From an uncultured Moraxella sp. (GTDB lineage: Bacteria; Pseudomonadota; Gammaproteobacteria; Pseudomonadales; Moraxellaceae): a stretch of DNA of 14,187 bases. Location: the NCBI GenBank assembly GCA_943908425.1, contig CALTTC010000037.1, forward strand, positions 1 to 14,187, in the 5' to 3' direction. Positions 7,185 through 14,132 of the stretch are shown in pieces (positions within the stretch are counted from its first letter, which is position 1; every line of letters starts with the position of its first letter). The notes beneath the pieces were generated by a model, which did no database searches, was not told where the DNA came from, and saw only the letters and a program-made list of their open reading frames with translations. Both the position numbers and the translations under genes were made by a program.

Positions 7185-7823
7185 ATGGCGGTTAAGTTTT
7201 GTGGTTTTACCAATAAAGATGAGCTAGACCTAGCGGTATCGCTTGGCGTTAGTGCAATTGGGCTGGTGTTTTATGATAAAAGCCCACGCTATGTTAGTGC
7301 CACAAAAGCGGAGGAGTTAATCGCCGATGTGCCTATTTTTGTTACCGTTGTTGCTTTGGTAGTCAATATGGATGAGACAGCACTTGTTAAACTTGCTCAA
7401 ACTGTAGCGTTTGACGTGCTACAATTTCACGGCGATGAAGACCCAAAAACGTGCCAATATCTGGCAAATAAACTTAATAAACGCTGGATAAAAGCCATTA
7501 GTGTGGGCAATGAGTGTCAAGGGGTGCTGATGTCAAAGCTTTTGGCGTATAAAAAAGCAGGGGCAAATGGGGTGATTTTGGATACTTATGACCCACAGCA
7601 GTTTGGCGGTACAGGCAAAGCCTTTGATTGGGGGTTAATTCCCAGCAATCCCCCACTGCCCATCATACTGGCAGGCGGGCTGACCGCTGATAATGTTAAA
7701 GCCGTGGCACAATTCCCCATTTGGGGCGTTGATGTCAGTGGTGGGATTGAATGGGCAAAAGGGCGAAAATGTGGCGAGAAGATGGCAAGGTTTATAAAAA
7801 ATGTAAAGGGTGGTACTGTATGA
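7185..7823 (+). CDS. trpF: N-(5'-phosphoribosyl)anthranilate isomerase TrpF
   Basis: 212 aa from ATG 7185; ATG 7182 or GTG 7179 would add one or two Met residues, and I chose the start that gives the usual MAVKFCGF beginning. Reaction (known): Amadori rearrangement of phosphoribosylanthranilate to CdRP, the third pathway-specific step of tryptophan synthesis, by a monomeric or dimeric TIM barrel in the cytoplasm. Seen: KFCGF with the general-base Cys6, GLVFYDKSPRYV, LQFHGDE, VILDT with the general-acid Asp133, the phosphate-binding FGGTGKAFDW, ILAGGLT and the C-terminal GVDVSGGIE. All family motifs are present, so it should be active. Its stop overlaps the next start by 4 nt (ATGA), indicating translational coupling to the CSD/excalibur gene. 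trpB and trpA lie 2.6 and 5.4 kb downstream instead of directly adjacent. Confidence 0.95.
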   Translation: MAVKFCGFTNKDELDLAVSLGVSAIGLVFYDKSPRYVSATKAEELIADVPIFVTVVALVVNMDETALVKLAQTVAFDVLQFHGDEDPKTCQYLANKLNKRWIKAISVGNECQGVLMSKLLAYKKAGANGVILDTYDPQQFGGTGKAFDWGLIPSNPPLPIILAGGLTADNVKAVAQFPIWGVDVSGGIEWAKGRKCGEKMARFIKNVKGGTV

Positions 7824-8419
7824 GTATAGGTAAAATTGTCACATGGCAAGATGATAAAGGGTTTGGTTTTTTAAAGAGTGAGGATTTTTCTGAGAAAATT
7901 TTTGTTCATATCTCGTCTTTTGCCAGTGGCAGCCCTAGACCAAAAATTGGCGACGAAGTGGTATTTTTTGTTAAAGAGACTCCAAAGGGTAAGCAGGCTT
8001 ATAATGTCCGTCCCAAAGACTATATTTTGAAAAATAAACCAGCGAATAAAAAACATTATAAAACTAGTAGTACTTCCGTTGGTAGAAAGTACAAGCCAAT
8101 ATTTTCGTTAATAATGTTAAGTATTATCGGTCTTGTTGTATTCAAATTTTCTGATAGCCATAAGGGTATTAACGACAGCTATAAAGGTCCTAACTATGCA
8201 ACAAGCATTGTGGATAATACTTATGATAAAGTGCAAAATACACCCAAAGAAGCTAAGACTTCCAAAAAATACACGTGCGATGGTCGTGAATATTGTAGTC
8301 AAATGACAACCAAAGAAGAGGCGGAATGGTTTTCAAAAAATTGTCCCAATACGAAAATGGATGGTGATAATGATGGCGATGTTTGTGAAAGTGATTCACG
8401 TTGGCGGAGGAGTAGATGA
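7820..8419 (+). CDS. Cold-shock-domain / TM / excalibur-domain protein
   Basis: 199 aa from ATG 7820 (MSIGKIVTWQDDKGFGFLKS), which overlaps the trpF stop and has GGGTGG a few nt upstream. A longer frame upstream of this ATG only reads trpF out of frame. Domains: residues 1-66 form a cold-shock domain with KGFGFL (RNP1-like, 13-18) and KIFVHIS (RNP2-like, 26-32), expected to bind single-stranded nucleic acid; a basic linker 70-92; one TM segment 93-109 (PIFSLIMLSIIGLVVFKF); a polar spacer; and an excalibur calcium-binding domain 151-190 with C153, C159, C175, C189 and DGDNDGDVCE. Known: excalibur domains are small extracytoplasmic Ca2+-binding modules. The topology therefore puts the nucleic-acid domain inside and the Ca2+ module outside. 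What the combination does is not known to me. The last residues (SDSRWRRSR) abut a copy of the ydfG start. Confidence 0.88.
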   Translation: MSIGKIVTWQDDKGFGFLKSEDFSEKIFVHISSFASGSPRPKIGDEVVFFVKETPKGKQAYNVRPKDYILKNKPANKKHYKTSSTSVGRKYKPIFSLIMLSIIGLVVFKFSDSHKGINDSYKGPNYATSIVDNTYDKVQNTPKEAKTSKKYTCDGREYCSQMTTKEEAEWFSKNCPNTKMDGDNDGDVCESDSRWRRSR

Positions 8420-8472
8420 TGATTATCTTGATTACAGGCGTAACAGCAGGATTTGGCACAAAAATGGCAGAC
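8420..8472 (+). repeat. Partial copy of the ydfG 5' end
   Basis: About 50 bp that match the first bases of intact ydfG (9293 onward), beginning at ATGATT and including an unbroken ACAGGCGTAACAGCAGGATT... block, encoding MIILITGVTAGFG versus MIVFITGVTAGFG. After ~8458 the sequence passes into transposase-like coding; in both, AAAATGGCAGA or a close variant occurs, so the exact junction is ambiguous and may reflect microhomology. Confidence 0.75.
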
Positions 8473-8971
8473 AACGTTATCAATGTAAATCATGCAATCA
8501 TTACTTTTTTGTCAAAAAGCCCATCTATCATAAAAGCGATGAAACCAGCCTAATGCCAATCAAGACATTGACCTTGTAGTGCTTGATGACATACACAGCT
8601 ATATAAAGCATAAAAAACACTTGCTGGACATGGATTGTCATTGACCGACAAACAAAACAAATTTTAGGTTTTGTTTGTGCTAAAGAGGACAGTAAACCCT
8701 TTGCAAGACTATACGATACCCTAAACCCAAACAACATTAAGCGGTTTTGTTCTGATTATTGTAAGTTTTATCAAAGATTATCCCAACAGCAAAACACTTA
8801 AGAGGTAAATCTTAGGCATTTACCATAGAAAGTTATAACAGTAGAATACGCTATTATCTTGCAAGGTTTAAACGTCAAACTAAGTGTTATTGTAAACGCC
8901 AAGCTATGATAGTGTATTCTTTGAATTTGTTGTTTGCTAAGTGGGATGGGGTGTTGGGGTGTGTATTTTGA
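8458..8971 (+). mobile_element. Degraded IS1-like transposase remnant
   Basis: Pieces of one transposase lie in several frames. 8458-8579 encodes HKNGRQRYQCKSCNHYFFVKK, resembling the zinc-ribbon N terminus of IS1-family InsA. 8558-8644 encodes DLVVLDDIHSYIKHKKH; 8622-8801 encodes WTWIVIDRQTKQILGFVCAK and FCSDYCKFYQRLS; 8792-8971 encodes FTIESYNSRIRYYLARFKRQ and LFAKWDG, interrupted by a TAG at 8813-8815. Together they follow the order of an IS1-type (InsB-like) DDE domain. The segment between zinc ribbon and catalytic part (usually a helix-turn-helix) seems missing, and there are at least two frameshifts and one nonsense codon. No terminal inverted repeats or target duplication could be identified. 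The element is certainly not functional. Family assignment rests on motif recall only. Confidence 0.7.
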
Positions 8972-8977
8972 TTTTAC

Positions 8978-9251
8978 AATGCTTAAAAATAAAAAACACC
9001 ATTATCAAAAACCCTGTAGCCAAGCTACAAATAATCGATGGTGAAACAATACCTTTGTTGTATGATATACAAAAAGAAGGTATTATATTAAAAGCAGGGT
9101 GGGTTGGTTTTTGCAAAAACACGATGATGTGGCAACCGATTTGGTACAAACAGCTTTTATGGATTATATTTTATCGCTAAAAGTAAATAAGCAAGCGATT
9201 GATGACAGGCAAGCATTAAAAGATTTTTTGTTTAGTCATTATTTGTTTTGA
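8978..9251 (+). pseudogene. Orphan C-terminal gene fragment with a frameshift
   Basis: A frame running through ~8978-9111 encodes TIIKNPVAKLQIIDGETIPLL... up to GWVGF, then loses coding character. A second frame opening at TTG 9111 encodes LQKHDDVATDLVQTAFMDYI and continues to TGA 9249-9251, ending DFLFSHYLF. One extra T in the T5 run at 9108-9112 would join them into one ~90-residue sequence. There is no credible start; the 5' part merges with the transposase remnant. I read it as the 3' end of a gene truncated by the IS event and then frameshifted. Not recognised. Confidence 0.4.
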
Positions 9252-9292
9252 TGATATTAAACTAAACGACATTAAGTTAATAAGGAGCAACA

Positions 9293-10057
9293 ATGATTGT
9301 CTTTATCACAGGCGTAACAGCAGGATTTGGCAAAACAATGGCAGAACAGCTTGTGCAGGCAGGGCATACCGTGATTGGTACGGGACGCAGACAAGAGCGA
9401 TTGGACAAATTAAAACAAGCCCTTGGCGAGCGATTTTATCCTTTGTGTTTTGATGTCAGCGATAAACAAGCGATGGCAGATGCGTTGGGTGGTCTAAACG
9501 GTGCAAATGATAGCCCAAACCTTGATGGCATTGACGTGCTTATCAATAATGCAGGGCTTGCCCTTGGGCTAAATCCTGCCCATAAAGCAAATTGGGACGA
9601 TTGGCAGACGATGATTGATGTCAATATTATAGGGCTTGTTGGGCTTACCCATACGCTATTGCCGTCATTGGTCAAAAACCGTGGGCTGATTATCAATATC
9701 GGCTCTATTGCTGGCACTTATCCTTACCCAGGTGGCAATGTGTATGGGGCGACCAAAGCCTTTGTACAGCAGTTTAGCCTAAATTTGCGTGCTGATTTGG
9801 CGGGGACAGGCGTGCGAGTGAGTAACGTTGAGCCGGGGTTGTGTGGTGGGACTGAGTTTAGCCAAGTACGTTTTTATGGCGACACCCAAAAAGCCCAAAG
9901 CGTCTATGACAAGGTAACAGCACTCACCGCCGATGATATTGCCAATGTGGTATCGTGGCTGATTGCCCAGCCTGCCCACGTTAATATCAATCGTGTGGAG
10001 CTAATGCCCACCGCCCAAAGTTTTGCCCCTTTGGCGGCGGCGAAAAATAATCCATAA
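9293..10057 (+). CDS. ydfG: YdfG-type NADP-dependent short-chain dehydrogenase
   Basis: 254 aa from ATG 9293 with AAGGAG seven nt upstream. Known for E. coli YdfG: oxidises L-allo-threonine, L-serine and related 3-hydroxy acids with NADP and reduces malonic semialdehyde. Seen: Rossmann motif TGVTAGFG (6-13), GTGRRQERL with two arginines (32-33) typical of NADP preference, NNAGLALG (85-92), the catalytic Ser138 in INIGSIAG, Tyr151 and Lys155 in GNVYGATKAF, and the YdfG-like VEPGLCGGTEFSQVRF and PAHVNINRVELMPTAQS. All catalytic residues are present and the length is normal. It lies alone between the IS scar and a 369-bp spacer, in the same direction as the trp genes but with no evident role in tryptophan synthesis. 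The first ~50 bp are duplicated at 8420. Confidence 0.94.
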   Translation: MIVFITGVTAGFGKTMAEQLVQAGHTVIGTGRRQERLDKLKQALGERFYPLCFDVSDKQAMADALGGLNGANDSPNLDGIDVLINNAGLALGLNPAHKANWDDWQTMIDVNIIGLVGLTHTLLPSLVKNRGLIINIGSIAGTYPYPGGNVYGATKAFVQQFSLNLRADLAGTGVRVSNVEPGLCGGTEFSQVRFYGDTQKAQSVYDKVTALTADDIANVVSWLIAQPAHVNINRVELMPTAQSFAPLAAAKNNP

Positions 10058-10426
10058 AAAGATGGTTTTTAATAAATAGTACTTGATAAACAATGCTTAA
10101 TAAATAGTGCTTACCAACCAAATTATATTTGGCTTTTAATTGGGTAAATGGTTAAAATAATTGGTGGCACTAAATGATTGTATTGTTAAGATTCTTTTGT
10201 TAAAGCGTGGCTTGCTGATGGTTGAATGGCTTAAACTTGGTAAAAGTACTCGTTGAACCGCCAAAACCAGTGAAGCCATTGAACAAAAATTTAGCCAGCA
10301 ATTAAATTAGCGACTAAAATTGAGCGTTTCAGTGCAATAATGTTAAGCGTAGTATTGGCTTATTTATATTAAACCTACCGTTAAGTAACTGATTTTACCC
10401 AATAAAACACACCAAAGGATAAATGT
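10058..10426 (+). other. 369-bp spacer between ydfG and trpB, with repeats and a ghost coding stretch
   Basis: No intact gene was found. Contents: a direct repeat TTAATAAATAGT(A/G)CTT at 10069-10084 and 10097-10112; a protein-like stretch from ATG 10218, MVEWLKLGKSTR, TGA, TAKTSEAIEQKFSQQLN, TAG, which may be a relic of a coding region; and a weak -35/-10 pair (TTAAGC 10343-10348, TATATT 10365-10370) upstream of trpB. There is no attenuator-like Trp-rich leader and no strong terminator hairpin; only CCAT/ATGG with a following T5 is seen right at the ydfG stop. Confidence 0.5.
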
Positions 10427-11674
10427 ATGCAATACACAACAAACGTGGATAGCGAAGCTAATAATGATGTCATTGATTGGTTTGATTATCCAGATAAGGC
10501 AGGGCATTTTGGGGTTCACGGTGGGCAGTTTGTTTCTGAAACGCTAATGCCAGCACTTGCCCATTTAGAAAAAATTTATCAAAAAGCACACGCAGACCCC
10601 GCCTTTTGGGCAACCTTTCACGATGATTTAAGCGATTATGTGGGCAGACCAACGCCACTGTATTATGCCAAACGCTTAAGCGACAGTGTGGGCGGTGCAA
10701 AAATTTACTTAAAACGAGAAGATTTAAACCACACAGGGGCTCACAAGGTGAATAATACCATTGGTCAAGCCTTGCTTGCCAAAATGGTGGGCAAAAAGCG
10801 TATCATCGCCGAGACAGGCGCAGGACAACACGGTGTGGCAACGGCAACCATTGCGGCACGCTTGGGGTTAGAATGCGTGGTCTATATGGGGGCTGAAGAT
10901 GTAGAACGCCAAAAAATGAACGTCTATCGTATGAAACTTTTGGGGGCGAAAGTGGTGGCGGTGCATTCGGGCACAAAAACACTAAAAGATGCGATGAACG
11001 AAGCGATGAAAGATTGGGTAACGCACGTTGATGATACTTATTATGTGATTGGCACGGTGGCAGGCCCACACCCTTATCCAATGCTGGTGCGAGATTTTCA
11101 GGCGGTGATTGGACGAGAAGCCAAAAAACAGCACCTTGCCAAAGAAAATCGCTTGCCTGATGCACTGGTGGCGTGCGTGGGTGGCGGTAGTAATGCGATG
11201 GGGCTATTTTATGAATTTTTAAATGACCGCTCAGTCAAAATGTTTGGGGTGGAAGCAGGGGGTGATGGGCTAAACACAGGTCGCCACGCCGCACCACTCA
11301 CCGCAGGGCGTGTTGGGGTATTGCACGGTAATCGTACTTATTTGATGGCGGACGATGAAGGGCAAATTTTGCCAACCCATTCTGTGTCGGCAGGGCTTGA
11401 TTATCCAGGGGTTGGGCCTGAGCATAGTTTTTTAAAAGACGGCAAACGGGTGCATTATGTGGCGATTGATGACGATGAAGCGATGGTAGGGTTTCACGAG
11501 TCTACCGCCCAAGAAGGTATTATTCCAGCACTAGAAAGCTCACACGCCATTGCCTATGGATTAAAGCTTGCCAAAACAATGGACAAAGACCAATCCATTA
11601 TTATCAATTTGTCAGGGCGTGGTGATAAAGATTTGCATACGGTGATGAAAAAAGACGGCGTTCATATTGACTAA
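10427..11674 (+). CDS. trpB: Tryptophan synthase beta subunit TrpB
   Basis: 415 aa from ATG 10427, with AAAGGA seven nt upstream; another ATG at 10423 is out of frame and stops after nine codons. Reaction (known): PLP-dependent condensation of indole with L-serine to L-tryptophan, in an alpha2beta2 complex with TrpA that channels indole. Seen: FGVHGGQFVSETLMPAL (28-44), GRPTPLYYAKRLS (73-85), LNHTGAHKVNNT with PLP lysine K107 (Salmonella K87), AETGAGQHGVAT with E129 (Salmonella E109), the phosphate-binding GGGSNAMG (252-259), GVEAGG and the C-terminal NLSGRGDKDL. It is the canonical TrpB1 type, with a ~20-residue N-terminal extension relative to the Salmonella numbering. trpA is not adjacent: two membrane-protein genes (~1.5 kb) lie between. 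Confidence 0.97.
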   Translation: MQYTTNVDSEANNDVIDWFDYPDKAGHFGVHGGQFVSETLMPALAHLEKIYQKAHADPAFWATFHDDLSDYVGRPTPLYYAKRLSDSVGGAKIYLKREDLNHTGAHKVNNTIGQALLAKMVGKKRIIAETGAGQHGVATATIAARLGLECVVYMGAEDVERQKMNVYRMKLLGAKVVAVHSGTKTLKDAMNEAMKDWVTHVDDTYYVIGTVAGPHPYPMLVRDFQAVIGREAKKQHLAKENRLPDALVACVGGGSNAMGLFYEFLNDRSVKMFGVEAGGDGLNTGRHAAPLTAGRVGVLHGNRTYLMADDEGQILPTHSVSAGLDYPGVGPEHSFLKDGKRVHYVAIDDDEAMVGFHESTAQEGIIPALESSHAIAYGLKLAKTMDKDQSIIINLSGRGDKDLHTVMKKDGVHID

Positions 11675-11686
11675 ATCAATTATTGG

Positions 11687-11723
11687 CTAATTTGTATTGA
11701 ATAAATTAACTAATTTGTATTGA
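11687..11723 (+). repeat. 14-bp direct repeat after trpB
   Basis: CTAATTTGTATTGA occurs perfectly at 11687-11700 and 11710-11723, 23 nt apart, in the gap between trpB and the next gene. It could be a small tandem duplication or a protein-binding site; it does not look like a hairpin. Confidence 0.7.
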
Positions 11724-11728
11724 CAGCT

Positions 11729-12349
11729 ATGACGCTAACGGATTTGACATTGACCAATGGGGGAGCGGACAGCCATCATTTGCCTGTTCACCCATTACGG
11801 TTAAAACAGCTCTCACACAAGCACTATGGCAAGTTACCCAAGCCGTGTACTATTTTTGTCGCAATGCCCAAAACACCACTTGCCATTTGGCAAAAGTTCA
11901 AGTTTTGGCAATATGTGGCAAATATGGTATTGCTATCGGCATTCTTGATATTAAATCAGCCTTGGATGTGGGGAATTGCGATAGTTGCTATAGTAGCCTA
12001 CAATTTTAGCTATGCAAGAGTGGTGCTAAAGTCGCCTTATGCCTTGCCAGCACTATGGATAGGCGATTGTGTTGCTGTGCCGTTACTGACGATAGATGAT
12101 GGCGATATTGATTGGCAAATAGCCTTTAATCACACCAAACAGCGAGTGGACTTTCAAGATGTTCATTATTTTGGGGCGGACGGTAATGATTTTTATGTGT
12201 TTGATGATACGCCAAAACCGCCGATGGTTTATAAGACGGAGACAATGACGCTCTTGGTTTTGGTAGATGGGGCGTTTTATCGTGTGTCGGCATATGAGCT
12301 TGTCAGATGGTTCAATGATGACTTACTGGCAATAAAACAAGCTGTTTAA
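11729..12349 (+). CDS. Membrane protein of unknown function (first of a paralogous pair)
   Basis: 206 aa from ATG 11729; TTG 11720 is an alternative, and neither has a clear ribosome site. A polar N terminus of ~60 residues leads to two close hydrophobic segments (VANMVLLSAFLILNQPWMW and IAIVAIVAYNFSYARV), then a soluble C-terminal ~100 residues with acidic patches (LTIDDGDIDWQI, FGADGNDFYVFDD) and the end YRVSAYELVRWFNDDL. The next gene shares this layout: FWQ before the TM pair, SPYALP/DPYRLP after it, IDWQI/IEWHI, and the final AYELVRWFNDDL/FEQFCQWVNDRI. They are therefore ancient duplicates. It starts 54 nt after the trpB stop and is probably in its transcript. Family not recognised; a link to tryptophan synthesis is not evident. 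Confidence 0.75.
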   Translation: MTLTDLTLTNGGADSHHLPVHPLRLKQLSHKHYGKLPKPCTIFVAMPKTPLAIWQKFKFWQYVANMVLLSAFLILNQPWMWGIAIVAIVAYNFSYARVVLKSPYALPALWIGDCVAVPLLTIDDGDIDWQIAFNHTKQRVDFQDVHYFGADGNDFYVFDDTPKPPMVYKTETMTLLVLVDGAFYRVSAYELVRWFNDDLLAIKQAV

Positions 12350-12418
12350 GTGCTTTATCAGTTGCTGGACAATTAACCAAATAATGAGCCAAAAGTTAGT
12401 AAGCTTAAGGGGGATACA

Positions 12419-13276
12419 ATGCCAGCACTTGTTAAGCACCCAATATTTTTGCCTGCTTATCAAATCAAAAAAGAAACCAATCAAGACAAAGTCGGTGATA
12501 AAGCACCATTACAAACGCCCGTTACTTTTTTTATAGCACAAGCTTGTTATCCGCTTCGTTTTTGGCAGACGATGGTATTTGGTCGCATTGTGCTACTTTT
12601 GGTAGTGGTTGCCGTACTGATACTATTAGGCTTAAAGTATGCGACACCTATGATATTTTGGTTGGCTTATATTTTTATCATAGGCAATAATATGACGGTA
12701 AGATTTAATGACCCTTATCGTTTGCCTTTGCCGTTTTTGGGTGGGGTATCTGATTGTCAAGCTCGCCCACTGGCAACGCTGTATACTGACCGTATAGAGT
12801 GGCATATCGCCCCTGTGGATACAAGCGTTGATGATGGGTTAAGAAATGATTTCAATATTATAAGCAAGTTAAATGGCTGTTTAAAGGCTAGCTGTCTAAC
12901 AAATACAAATTTTGCCAAAAATTTAACCAACAACTTAACCAACAACTTAACCAACAATGCAACCCATCACAACATTAAAAATGCCACTTTTGTTTATTTG
13001 CCGTCAGTTGTGCAGACGTGGGATTTTAAGTTAAATGTCCCAAATGGGATTCACCGTATGGACGTTACCGATAAGCTTGTGGTATATTTTGCAAGGATGG
13101 TGTCATTAGATGGCACGCCGTGCTGTTTTAATGGGCAAGAGACACTGCTTATCAATACCGATAACGGCTATCAGCGATTGACGTTTGAGCAATTTTGCCA
13201 GTGGGTCAATGACCGTATTTATTATTTTAGGAAAACTTATGACAGTAGCGATGAAACAACCAACCACTCGCCTTGA
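12419..13276 (+). CDS. Membrane protein of unknown function (second of a paralogous pair)
   Basis: 285 aa from ATG 12419, with a strong ribosome site (AAGGGGGA). It has the layout of the preceding gene: a polar N terminus, two close hydrophobic segments (IVLLLVVVAVLILLGLKY and MIFWLAYIFIIGNNM), the DPYRLPLPF motif, IEWHI and a C-terminal LTFEQFCQWVNDRI. Compared with its paralogue it carries an extra ~70 residues in the middle, rich in Asn and Thr, including three perfect LTNN units encoded by a 12-bp repeat. The last 38 nt overlap the start of trpA, so its translation may influence trpA. Possibly an inner-membrane protein with a cytoplasmic C-terminal domain; topology is not certain. Family not recognised. 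Confidence 0.75.
   Translation: MPALVKHPIFLPAYQIKKETNQDKVGDKAPLQTPVTFFIAQACYPLRFWQTMVFGRIVLLLVVVAVLILLGLKYATPMIFWLAYIFIIGNNMTVRFNDPYRLPLPFLGGVSDCQARPLATLYTDRIEWHIAPVDTSVDDGLRNDFNIISKLNGCLKASCLTNTNFAKNLTNNLTNNLTNNATHHNIKNATFVYLPSVVQTWDFKLNVPNGIHRMDVTDKLVVYFARMVSLDGTPCCFNGQETLLINTDNGYQRLTFEQFCQWVNDRIYYFRKTYDSSDETTNHSP
12923..12958 (+). repeat. 12-bp in-frame tandem repeat, three units
   Basis: Unit TTAACCAACAAC, three copies (the last with one final-base change), each encoding Leu-Thr-Asn-Asn in the second paralogous membrane protein. Copy-number changes would keep the frame and alter loop length only. Confidence 0.9.
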
Positions 13277-14078
13277 GACCACTTTTGCTGGCTTAAAATC
13301 TCAGCAAAAAAAAGCCCTAATTCCTTATATTATGGCGGGCGACCCAAATCCTAATGTTACTGTGCCACTTATGCATACACTTGTCGCACACGGCGCGGAC
13401 GTGATTGAGATTGGGTTGCCATTTTCTGACCCAATGGCAGATGGGCAGGTGATTAGCTTGGCAGGCGAGCGAGCATTAGCTAACGGCACTAGCACCAAAG
13501 CGGCGATAGCGATGGTGAAAGCATTTCGTCAAACCAATCAAACAACGCCTGTGTTATTGATGGGTTATTTAAATCCTATAGAGATTATTGGCTATGAGAC
13601 GTTTGTTGCCTTGTGTGTTGATGCTGGGGTAGATGGGGTGCTAATGGTGGATTTGCCCCCGCAAGAATCAGGCGATTTTGTGCAACAATTAGCGGACAAT
13701 GCCATTAACCAAATCTTTTTGCTTGCACCGACCACGGACGCTACTCGCCGTCAAGCGGTACTAAAACACGGTGGCGGTTTTATTTATTATGTGTCATTAA
13801 AAGGCGTAACAGGGTCAAGTTCTTTGAATACTGATGAAGTGAGTAAGGGGGTATCTGCTATAAAAGCTGATACTGACTTGCCTGTTTGCGTGGGTTTTGG
13901 GATTCGTGATGGTAAATCCGCTCAAGCAGTGGCACGGTTTGCTGATGGGGTGATTGTCGGTAGTGAGCTCGTGCGACATTTTGCCGATGTGGGCGACAGT
14001 GAGAGCAAAATCGCCCAAGCGATAGCCAATATTAGCGAAAAAATGGACGAGCTAAGAGTGGCGATTGATGGTGTTTAG
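13239..14078 (+). CDS. trpA: Tryptophan synthase alpha subunit TrpA
   Basis: 279 aa from ATG 13239, chosen because AGGA lies 6 nt upstream; ATG 13251 is possible, while the frame further upstream only reads the overlapping membrane gene. Reaction (known): retro-aldol cleavage of indole-3-glycerol phosphate to indole and glyceraldehyde-3-phosphate; the indole passes to TrpB. Seen: ALIPYIMAGDPNP (26-38), DVIEIGLPFSDPMADG (54-69) with catalytic Glu57 and Asp68 (Salmonella E49 and D60), LLMGYLNPI, GVLMVDLPPQES, FLLAPTTDATR, FIYYVSLKGVTGSS (loop 6 region), VCVGFGIRDG and GVIVGSELVRHF. Length and motifs are normal. The start is embedded in the end of the upstream gene, so expression depends on, or is coupled to, that transcript; no separate promoter was recognised. 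Confidence 0.96.
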   Translation: MTVAMKQPTTRLETTFAGLKSQQKKALIPYIMAGDPNPNVTVPLMHTLVAHGADVIEIGLPFSDPMADGQVISLAGERALANGTSTKAAIAMVKAFRQTNQTTPVLLMGYLNPIEIIGYETFVALCVDAGVDGVLMVDLPPQESGDFVQQLADNAINQIFLLAPTTDATRRQAVLKHGGGFIYYVSLKGVTGSSSLNTDEVSKGVSAIKADTDLPVCVGFGIRDGKSAQAVARFADGVIVGSELVRHFADVGDSESKIAQAIANISEKMDELRVAIDGV

Positions 14079-14132
14079 GCGGTGCTAATTTGTTGGTAAG
14101 TTTTACTTGACATTGCTAATTTAGCGCTTATC

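Noticed and set aside
8458..8971. Functional IS1 with programmed -1 frameshift between insA and insB
   Set aside because: Multiple frame changes, an additional nonsense codon, a missing middle segment and no visible terminal repeats.
10058..10426. trp attenuator or leader peptide before trpB
   Set aside because: No short ORF with adjacent Trp codons and no alternative hairpins with a T-run.
13815..14018. Antisense open frame within trpA, and similar antisense frames within trpB, ydfG and murJ
   Set aside because: Shadows of strongly supported genes in other frames.
14079..14132. Terminator after trpA at the GCTAATTTAGC palindrome
   Set aside because: The stem is only about five pairs, AT-rich, and not followed by a T-run.
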